Of a DNA stretch of 34,497 nt, positions 19,078 through 26,134 are shown piece after piece. Both the position numbers and the translations under genes were made by a program. The number at the start of each line of letters is the position of its first letter. Position 1 is the first letter of the stretch. Under the pieces are notes generated by a model. The model saw only the letters and a program-made list of their open reading frames with translations. It did no database searches and was not told the origin of the DNA. This DNA comes from Occallatibacter sp. (GTDB lineage: Bacteria; Acidobacteriota; Terriglobia; Terriglobales; Acidobacteriaceae): contig JARLGF010000110.1 of NCBI GenBank assembly GCA_031296165.1, positions 1 to 34,497 of the forward strand. The letters are read 5' to 3'.

Positions 19078-19839
19078 CTATTTTGAGCGCGCGGCTTGCA
19101 CGGCCTCAACGAAGAGCCGGTGAACTCGCCGGTCTGCGGAGAGTTCGGGATGGAAGGTGGCTGCCATCACCACGCCCTGCCGCACCAGCACCGGAGAGCC
19201 ATCGCGCTCGGCCAGTACCTCAACTCCAGGGCCAATGGAGACGATGCGCGGAGCGCGAATGAAAACCATCTCCAGCGGTCCACCTTCCAGCGCGGTCTCG
19301 GCGGTCAGTATGGTGGAGTCGATCTGCCGCCCATAGGCGTTACGCTCAACCACCGCATCCAGAACTCCCAGGCTGCGTTGCGCCGGATTCAAAACCTCGC
19401 GCGCCAGCAGGATCGCCCCGGCGCAGGTGCCAAAGACCGGCTTCCGGCCGCAGTACTCCTGCAAAGCCTCAAAAAAATGGTGCTTATCCAGGAACCGGAG
19501 AATCGTGGTCGATTCGCCGCCGGGCAAAATCAGCCCATCCAGCCCTGCAAGCTCTTCCGGCTTGCGCACTTCCAGCGGTTCAGCCCCGGCTTCGGTCAGT
19601 GCCGCGGAATGGCTGGCGTAGTTGCCCTGAATCGCCAGGACACCGATCAGCGGATGCTCCGCCCGGTGAAGACGTCCAGCTTTGTCCTGACGTGCAGCCT
19701 CTTCCTCGTCTCGGAGCCGCTCCACAAAACGCCGATTTCGCTCACCGCAAAGGGCAAGAAAATCGTCGCCGAGCTCCGGACCGTCCGGGTCAAGCAGAGG
19801 GTCCTTGAGTGGCTGCGGTATTTTCTCTGTTTTCGTCAA
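19078..19839 (-). CDS. pdxT: Pyridoxal 5'-phosphate synthase glutaminase subunit, with N-terminal extension
   Basis: IGVLAIQGNYASHSAAL, LPGGESTTILRFL, FGTCAGAILLA, ATFHPEL; about 62 aa precede the usual N-terminus. Confidence 0.93.
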   Translation of the reverse strand: MTKTEKIPQPLKDPLLDPDGPELGDDFLALCGERNRRFVERLRDEEEAARQDKAGRLHRAEHPLIGVLAIQGNYASHSAALTEAGAEPLEVRKPEELAGLDGLILPGGESTTILRFLDKHHFFEALQEYCGRKPVFGTCAGAILLAREVLNPAQRSLGVLDAVVERNAYGRQIDSTILTAETALEGGPLEMVFIRAPRIVSIGPGVEVLAERDGSPVLVRQGVVMAATFHPELSADRRVHRLFVEAVQAARSK

Positions 19840-19976
19840 TTGGATGCTCCACCTTTGGCCGGCGTTTTCGACAGTGCTTTCATCGGCAAACTACGCTTCT
19901 TATGACAATTTTATCCGTAAGGCGCGTGAACGCGTTCGGCGTTGCCTTCGTGTTGCATTCACCCGAGTGTATTCCC

Positions 19977-20005
19977 TTGACGATATATGTAAATAAACAC
20001 ATAAT
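19977..20005 (+). promoter_or_regulatory. Putative sigma70-type promoter upstream of the XRE gene
   Basis: TTGACG - 17 bp - CATAAT; spacer and -10 contain inverted repeat TATGT(19986)...ACATA(20003). Confidence 0.55.
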
Positions 20006-20094
20006 GACGCGTGGCGTGAGAAGTGGAGAGTTCGCGCCGAAAGCGGAAACCGTCTATACACAGCATCTGCATCGAATCGGAGAGGAGTGAAGTC

Positions 20095-20409
20095 ATGGCC
20101 AGAAACTTTGATGAGTTGCGAGCAAAGATGTCCCCCGAACGCCAGGCGCGAGTCGCTGCGCGGGTCAAAGAGGAACTGGCGCGGATGCCGCTGCAACAGA
20201 TCCGCAACGCCCGCCAGATGACGCAAACCCGTCTGGCCGAACTGCTGGAGATGGACCAGGGCAATATCTCCAGGCTGGAACAGCGCACCGATATGTACCT
20301 CAGCACCCTGCGCAGCTACGTTGAAGCCATGGGCGGGGCGCTGGAGATTCGTGCCGTCTTCCCCGATGGAGTTGTGAAGATCGACCTGCTCAACAAACTG
20401 TCGGCCTGA
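20095..20409 (+). CDS. XRE-family HTH protein, HigA-like antitoxin type
   Basis: MARNFDELRAKMSPERQARV...IRNARQMTQTRLAELLEMDQGNISRLEQRTDMYLSTLRSYVEAMGGALEIRAVFPDG; GAGGAG RBS. Confidence 0.88.
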   Translation: MARNFDELRAKMSPERQARVAARVKEELARMPLQQIRNARQMTQTRLAELLEMDQGNISRLEQRTDMYLSTLRSYVEAMGGALEIRAVFPDGVVKIDLLNKLSA

Positions 20410-20507
20410 GCACCACCTGCGGAGTGGCTGACACCTTCGGCGCTTTTTCAGCAGGAAGCGCGAGGCTTCAGCCTCACGAATAAAACCCATCGATTGAGTA
20501 GGGCTTT

Positions 20508-20722
20508 ACAGGCTGCGGAAAAACTCCCTGCTTTGAAAGGGCACGACTTCACAGGCTGCGGAAAAACTCACTCAAGCGCGAGTTGCGCAAAGTTGTGTGA
20601 AAGGGCACGACTTTAGTCGTGCCGCAAGTTACTGATAATAAACGCGGGCTTTAGCCCCTGAGGTTTTGCTTTTCGGGCTTTTGGCTTGGGAAATAGCCTT
20701 TTTCCGCAGCCTGTTCAGGTGC
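20508..20722. repeat. Cluster of direct, inverted and palindromic extragenic repeats
   Basis: ACAGGCTGCGGAAAAACTC at 20508-20526 and 20551-20569; reverse complement TTTTTCCGCAGCCTGT at 20699-20714; GAAAGGGCACGACTT twice; palindrome GGCACGAC-TTTA-GTCGTGCC at 20604-20623. Confidence 0.85.
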
Positions 20723-20928
20723 TTGGCCGGCACCGCCCTCCGGGTGTGTTTCCATCAACCAGCGTTTAGGGAGCCATAGCCCGGTTCGGGGATGGGGCAA
20801 AAATAGCCAAAGGGCTTCGGCCCACATCGAACGCGGGGAAGGGATGGAGGCGCGTCCGGGTTCGGGGTCCACGAGCACAAAGTAAGAGAGAGGGGGAAAG
20901 CAAGGAAGAATGTTCCTCGCCTCCTCAG

Positions 20929-21360
20929 CTAAAGGTCGGTTGCCCAATTCACGGTGGCGGCCAGGTCTGTAACTTCGCCTACTTTAGCAAAGATTTTGTC
21001 TGCGGTGACAAGCACCGCACCGGTAGCAATCGCTTGGGCAGCTATCAGCATGTCCATGACTGAAACCGTGACCCCTTTGGCCTCAAGTGCGGCTCTGGCC
21101 TGTGCATAGGCTGCTGCCTCATCCGTGCCCCACGGGAGAATTTGAAGGTTAGAGAACAACCCTTCAATTGCGGTGCGCCGCGAGCGGGAGAGCGCGTGCT
21201 TTGCCATTCCGAAGCGTACCTCCGCCTCAGTAATTGCCGAAATGCAAATAGCAGAGTCCTTGTCCAGGGAGAACCGTTGAAACTCAGATCGCGCCGCCTG
21301 CGAAACACCCTTGGCTATATAGCTGAAAGTGTTGGTGTCGAGTAAATAGGTAAAGGTCAT
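20929..21360 (-). CDS. vapC: PIN-domain VapC-like toxin
   Basis: MTFTYLLDTNTFSYIAKG...SAITEAEVRFGMA...VMDMLIAAQAIATGAVLVTADKIF; PIN acidic residues present. Confidence 0.88.
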   Translation of the reverse strand: MTFTYLLDTNTFSYIAKGVSQAARSEFQRFSLDKDSAICISAITEAEVRFGMAKHALSRSRRTAIEGLFSNLQILPWGTDEAAAYAQARAALEAKGVTVSVMDMLIAAQAIATGAVLVTADKIFAKVGEVTDLAATVNWATDL

Positions 21361-21653
21361 TGCCGGTTCTTACCTTCGATGGAACCATCTTCAAAAAGCT
21401 GGTTGAGGCCTGGACGATCCTCAGCCGGTCGGCGGTCCCGGTCGGCCTCGCTCATGAAGTCGTCAGGAAGCGTGGCGGCGTCGAGCGCAGCAAAAACCTC
21501 GGCAAGGTTCGGAACTTCCGAAAGGATGACATCACCACTGTTGGGGTCGCGGCGGATAGAAACCTCACTGGAACGAAAACGAAAGCCCACAGGAATAGTC
21601 ACATGCTGACTTCTGCCGCTCATAAAGACTCGTGCTTTTGAAGCGTTGGCCAT
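21357..21653 (-). CDS. vapB: VapB/AbrB-type antitoxin
   Basis: MANASKARVFMSGRSQHVTIPVGFRFRSSEVSIRRDPNSGDVILSEVP...; 4-bp overlap with vapC; GGAGG RBS upstream of ATG at 21653. Confidence 0.82.
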   Translation of the reverse strand: MANASKARVFMSGRSQHVTIPVGFRFRSSEVSIRRDPNSGDVILSEVPNLAEVFAALDAATLPDDFMSEADRDRRPAEDRPGLNQLFEDGSIEGKNRQ

Positions 21654-21664
21654 AGCACCTCCAG

Positions 21665-21689
21665 TGCTATATATCATAGCTGTATAGCA
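21665..21689. promoter_or_regulatory. Inverted repeat, candidate VapBC operator
   Basis: TGCTATA-N11-TATAGCA, 12 bp upstream of the vapB start. Confidence 0.5.
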
Positions 21690-21982
21690 ATTCAAGGTCA
21701 AGCCGATTCCGGCTCTGCATATGGTTTGAGTGGTTCTTTTGAACCTTGTTGAACGCACAGAGAAATCTCGCGCAGCAGCGAAATATACTCCATGCTCAAG
21801 GGCGGTGCTGAGGTGCGTGGAACCAGATCGTTAGCGAAAGATGGCTGTCCTGAAAAATAGTCCCAGCCGTGACCGACATCTCGTAGCGGCACTGACCATC
21901 ACAACGCAGAACACTACCCCTTGTAGTCAGTGGCGTCTGGTAAATAGCTGGATTCCGAAAATGCTCCAATTGCCCAACCGGC

Positions 21983-22261
21983 TCAAGACCTGCGGCTCTT
22001 CCGCCTGGCGTCGGCTCTTTGCCAGTACTGAAACTCGTCGGCGTAGAGTTCTCCGTTGAGATCGGCAACGCGCTGCTGCATGCGCGCCTGCCCATCTGCG
22101 ATGGCCTGGTTGTAAATCGTCGGTCCAACCTCTTCAAGGAAGAAGTTGAGCAGCAAACCGGCAGGCAGGTCGCCAATGGGCTCGGACAAATTCTCTTCAA
22201 AATAGCGCTTGATCGAAGCAATCCCGGCAGCCCGCGATTGCTTCGATATTTCAATGTTCAT
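21983..22261 (-). CDS. DUF2164-like small protein
   Basis: MNIEISKQSRAAGIASIKRYFEENLSEPIGDLPAGLLLNFFLEEVGPTIYNQAIADGQARMQQRVADLNGELYADEFQYW matches the DUF2164 pattern as recalled. Confidence 0.8.
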   Translation of the reverse strand: MNIEISKQSRAAGIASIKRYFEENLSEPIGDLPAGLLLNFFLEEVGPTIYNQAIADGQARMQQRVADLNGELYADEFQYWQRADARRKSRRS

Positions 22262-22377
22262 GATGGTGTTTGACTCCTGCGAATCGCTTACACCGCGCAT
22301 GGAAAAACAATCGCAGGTTCCAAGGCGATTAAAGCCCATGCGAGCGAATAGCGAGCGTTTGGCCCCACCGCAGGTGG

Positions 22378-23340
22378 CTACCAGCCGCGGGTTTGTAGAA
22401 GGTCCTTCTCTTCCAGTCCGGCAGCGGCCAACCCCTTCATCGTCCCGGTCACCTGCTCGGAGACTTCGGCCAGAATCTTCGGATCGTTGAAGTGCGTGGT
22501 CGCCATCACGATGGCCTTGGCGCGGCTCACAGCTTCTTCGCGCTCCTTGGGATCGTTTTCCACGTCCAGCGGCGTCGCGCGCTCCTTCATAAAAATGCCC
22601 GACCCCACAAAAATGGCTTCGGCGCCCAGTTGCATCATCAGCGCGGCGTCGGCGGGGGTGGCAATGCCGCCTGCGGAGAAGTTGGGAACCGGCAGCTTGC
22701 CGGTCTGGGCCACCAACCGGATCAGCTCGTAGGGAGCCTGGTGATCCTTGGCGGCGGCGTAGAGTTCCTGCTCGCTGAGCACGGTCAGCGCCCGCATCTC
22801 CCGTGTAATCTGGCGCATGTGCCGCACGGCGAAGACCACGTCTCCGGTGCCTGCCTCGCCCTTGGTGCGAATCATGGCCGCGCCTTCGGCAATCCGCCGC
22901 AGGGCCTCGCCCAGGTTGCGCGCTCCGCACACAAAGGGCGTGGTAAAGGCATGTTTATCAATATGATGGGTTTCATCGGCGGGGGTCAGTACCTCGCTCT
23001 CGTCGATAAAGTCCACGCCCAGCTCCTGCAGAATCTGCGCCTCGGCAAAATGCCCGATGCGGGCCTTGGCCATCACCGGGATGGAGACCGCCTCAATGAT
23101 CTGTTTGATCAGGCTGGGCTTGGCCATGCGCGCCACGCCGCCCTCGGCCCGGATCATGGCCGGCACGCGTTCCAGGGCCATTACGGAAGTGGCGCCGGCC
23201 TCTTCGGCAATGCGCGCCTGTTCCACGTTCATCACGTCCATGATGACGCCGCCCTTGAGCATCTCCGCCAGGCCCACCTTCAGGCGCAGGCTGGTTCCGG
23301 TAAAACTCTTGTTTTCATTCTGTTCTTGCATTCTCTTCAA
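22378..23340 (-). CDS. pdxS: Pyridoxal 5'-phosphate synthase lyase subunit
   Basis: ...[53 protein letters not shown]..., strongly conserved PdxS sequence. Confidence 0.97.
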   Translation of the reverse strand: MKRMQEQNENKSFTGTSLRLKVGLAEMLKGGVIMDVMNVEQARIAEEAGATSVMALERVPAMIRAEGGVARMAKPSLIKQIIEAVSIPVMAKARIGHFAEAQILQELGVDFIDESEVLTPADETHHIDKHAFTTPFVCGARNLGEALRRIAEGAAMIRTKGEAGTGDVVFAVRHMRQITREMRALTVLSEQELYAAAKDHQAPYELIRLVAQTGKLPVPNFSAGGIATPADAALMMQLGAEAIFVGSGIFMKERATPLDVENDPKEREEAVSRAKAIVMATTHFNDPKILAEVSEQVTGTMKGLAAAGLEEKDLLQTRGW

Positions 23341-23946
23341 CCTCGATTCGAGGCGGCCTCCGGTTAGCTGTGGGCTGGGAAAACCGCGATGTCCATTACT
23401 TTTCAGTGTAGCAGCGATGGAGCTGACAGGTTCGCGTCATGCGGCACGCCCAGTGTTTCGTTATAAAAGTGTTGTTTGAGGTGAAAAGGCATTATATAAA
23501 TATCCACCGCCAGAACCGGCGGCTTTACGGTTGCTGGCCCCTCAAAAGGGCCTGTACCGGATCTCCTCCCACATTGAGGTACGCTTCCGCTGAAATCCAG
23601 CCTGTTTTTGCGGGCAAAATACGCCAAAAGGCGCCAATCCATCCGAAATGACGCGCTGGCGAGCAGGTTTCACTACCTCTGCAGCGCCGCATTCCGCCGA
23701 TTTTCACGGATGGCTCAGCCCTGACCGCCCAGAATGATCGGGCACCGGGGAGTCCACGAACCAAAGACGCGCCGCGTGTCAGCCCACCGCAGAAGTTTGC
23801 AGATAATTACCCCACCCGGGCGCACAATTGTTCCATGGTGTCTTTCAAAGCACAGAGATCGAATCCGGACGGAGCTGCTTGCTTCAGCCTCAGAACGCAA
23901 AAAACGGAGGGAGCAGGGGCCTTCAGGCCCCTGAAAACCAGCTTCC

Positions 23947-24031
23947 ATAAAGCGTGGCTTTAGCCTCGGAGGGATGTTTTTCGGGCTTTTAACCTGGGAA
24001 CCTGCCTTTTTCCGCACCCGGTTCAGCCCCG
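23947..24031. repeat. Second, diverged copy of the 20638-20722 repeat, same orientation
   Basis: ataaagcgtggctttagcc...tttttcgggcttttaacctgggaacctgcctttttccgca versus ataaacgcgggctttagcc...gcttttcgggcttttggcttgggaaatagcctttttccgca. Confidence 0.8.
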
Positions 24032-24065
24032 GGCCATACCCCCGTTCTAGCCCCAGGTGGAACGC

Positions 24066-24164
24066 TAACAAAGGAGTTTTCAACCCGATGCAAAGCGTAA
24101 AAATCTCAAAATGTGGTACGAGAACCTCAAAACCGCCCCAAAACCGCCCATAACTCCTTTGTTA
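24066..24164. repeat. 99-bp segment bounded by perfect 13-bp inverted repeats
   Basis: TAACAAAGGAGTT (24066-24078) and AACTCCTTTGTTA (24152-24164). Confidence 0.9.
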
Positions 24165-24240
24165 TCTAATTTTTGACATATAACCCCTTTAGAATCGAAT
24201 CTTTACGGCGACACCCCCTTCGTATCTTATTGAAACTGGA
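24151..24240. repeat. Degenerate 30-bp tandem repeat, 3 units
   Basis: Units start at 24151, 24181 and 24211, sharing roughly TAACyCCTTTrkwATCkAATyTTT. Confidence 0.7.
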
Positions 24241-24282
24241 GAACATGACTAAATACATAGGGGGGGGAGGGGGTAGGGGTAA

Positions 24283-25506
24283 TCAAAGAATCAACAGATC
24301 GCTTCCCGTGCAGCCTGGATCACCCGTTATCGCCGTTGCAGAATTGGCAGTGAGCAACCCTGGCCGCTCATGCGGTTGTCCGGCCCAGCGCCTCGGCTTG
24401 GGATTATGCCTGAGCAGGTCCGCATAGAGTGTTTCCCAGCGGTCCAGAGCGGCTTCCAGACTGAACCGCTCGACCACTTGCCGCCGTGCATTTTCTCCCA
24501 TCCGCCTGCGCTCTTCCAGTGGAGTTTGCATCGTTGCGCTCATTGCCTTGCCCAGTTCGGCTGCGTCCCCGGCGGAAGTCAGCTTGCCGGAGAGAGCCAT
24601 CATGGTCTCGCGCGTGCCTGCAACATCGGTGGCAACCGCAGGCAGCGCACAGGCCGCAGCCTCCAGCAAACCCATCGGGAGCCCTTCCCAGCGGGAAGAG
24701 AGTACAAATCCATCCGCGGCCTGCATCCAGCGGCGCACATCTGGCGCAAAGCCCAGGAAGGTAACTCGCCGCTCCAGGCCAAGGCTCACACAGAGCTGGG
24801 TCAGTTCGCCTTGCAGCGGCCCGCCACCGGCGATAACCAGCCGCGCGGGCTCCGGCACTGTACCCATGGCCCGGAGCAGCGTGGGATAGTCCTTAACCGC
24901 CTCCAGACGACCGGCAGCGAACCAAAGAAACTCATTGCCGATGCCCAGTTCCCGGCGTACGGCCAGGCGAACCGATGCGTCAGGCCTCCAGGCATCCACG
25001 TCCACCCCGTTCGGCAGGACGAGAAGCCTGTCTTTGGAGACCATGCGGGCAGCAAGATGAGTGTCTGCAACAGCATGGCTGACGGCAGTCACGCGGTCGG
25101 GAAGCCATCCGCTCAAGCGGTACCCAAGCCCTCTGCCCAGGCTGCCCGTAGACGCGCTGTGCAGCCGATCCACAACCACCCGCACCGGCGCACCCAGCCG
25201 CGACCAACGCACAAACCATGCCCCATGGGGCAGGTGAGCGTGAACCACATCCGGCCTCTCCCGCCTGAGCCAGCGGTTGAAATGCATCCATCCGCGCGGA
25301 TCGGCCAGCCCCTTGCGCATCCGGAGACTCAGGAATTCGATTCCTGTCGCGATCAGTTCGCCAGCCGCATCTCCGCCGTTGCCGCTGAGCCCCACTACGC
25401 TCACCCGCCAGCCGCGCCGGTGCAACCCCCTGGCCAGCAGGAGCAACTGCCGTTCTGCTCCGCCGATCCGGTCAAGGCCGGGTATGACCAGGGCAATGCG
25501 GCTCAC
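24283..25506 (-). CDS. GT4-type glycosyltransferase
   Basis: GT-B fold motifs: IPGLDRIGGAERQLLLLARGL, VSHAVADTH, LPNGVDVDAW, FVLSSRWEGLPMGLLEAAACALPAVATDVAGTRE. GTG start overlaps the upstream ORF stop (GTGA). Confidence 0.92.
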   Translation of the reverse strand: MSRIALVIPGLDRIGGAERQLLLLARGLHRRGWRVSVVGLSGNGGDAAGELIATGIEFLSLRMRKGLADPRGWMHFNRWLRRERPDVVHAHLPHGAWFVRWSRLGAPVRVVVDRLHSASTGSLGRGLGYRLSGWLPDRVTAVSHAVADTHLAARMVSKDRLLVLPNGVDVDAWRPDASVRLAVRRELGIGNEFLWFAAGRLEAVKDYPTLLRAMGTVPEPARLVIAGGGPLQGELTQLCVSLGLERRVTFLGFAPDVRRWMQAADGFVLSSRWEGLPMGLLEAAACALPAVATDVAGTRETMMALSGKLTSAGDAAELGKAMSATMQTPLEERRRMGENARRQVVERFSLEAALDRWETLYADLLRHNPKPRRWAGQPHERPGLLTANSATAITGDPGCTGSDLLIL

Positions 25507-25808
25507 GCGCGCCTCCCGGCAAGGGTGGCATCGATGAGTTCCTCATAGGCTTCAATGGCATGTTTCCCCCCCCCCCCGGTAAATTGCAGGTTGTGGAGTT
25601 CATAATGGCCGCGGCTCATCCGCTTCCGGCGCAAGGCTCGACGCAACGCCGAACCGAGTTTGGCGAGGATGGTTATAAAGGCCAGTACCGGAAGCGAAAC
25701 GGCGAGTATAAGTTCTGCAAGAACACTATCGACAGTGCGTTTGTACACGACCCTCTCCAGACAAAAAAACTTGCGCTTTTCCATGCAAAGACGGAACAGG
25801 AAACGCAC
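25503..25808 (-). CDS. Small putative membrane-anchored protein containing a poly-G tract
   Basis: 101 aa (GTG start 25808, or ATG 25784) with a hydrophobic segment LAELILAVSLPVLAFITILAKLGSAL; overlaps the start of the downstream glycosyltransferase gene. Confidence 0.55.
   Translation of the reverse strand: MRFLFRLCMEKRKFFCLERVVYKRTVDSVLAELILAVSLPVLAFITILAKLGSALRRALRRKRMSRGHYELHNLQFTGGGGKHAIEAYEELIDATLAGRRA
25566..25577. repeat. 12-bp homopolymeric C tract (G12 in the sense strand)
   Basis: tgttt-CCCCCCCCCCCC-ggtaaa, inside the 25503-25808 ORF. Confidence 0.95.
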
Positions 25809-25831
25809 AGAGGAAATGTGCAGGGCAATGC

Positions 25832-25898
25832 CGGGAGTTAATGCTTGCCGAACGTAATGCCGGTATATGGATCTACTAGTCCGGTACGTTCACTCCCG
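25832..25898. promoter_or_regulatory. Nested inverted repeat in the leader of the 25503-25808 gene
   Basis: Outer CGGGAGT/ACTCCCG; inner GAACGTA(atg)CCGG / CCGGTACGTTC. Confidence 0.5.
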
Positions 25899-26134
25899 TT
25901 CTTAGCCTGGGGCGCACACCTCGTGACAACACAGAGAAACCCTGCTGTCAGGTTTTTTTGCTGGAGAAAAATGGATCAGTACTTGCAGGAAACATCTTTC
26001 TACTTAAGTATGTCAAGCGGTTAAATCACACGAGGATAAGCAGACATTCAATTACTGCTTAATTTCTTGTTCAGGGTTGGCTCCGGGCGGCCGGATATTA
26101 TGAATTTCAGCCATTGTGGTTTTGGCATAGCGGT

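Noticed and set aside
21796-22254. 152-aa minus-strand ORF overlapping the DUF2164-like gene
   Set aside because: Out-of-frame with a recognisable DUF2164-like protein; Ser/Arg/Pro-rich shadow.
23525-24083. Minus-strand ORFs of 79 and 122 aa in the pdxS-glycosyltransferase gap
   Set aside because: They lie in the repeat-rich block, have no recognisable domain or clear RBS, and are probably repeat-derived spurious ORFs.
20411-24280. Insertion sequence or prophage remnant as the source of the island
   Set aside because: I looked for transposase/integrase motifs and found none; only small inverted repeats are visible, so no mobile element is claimed.
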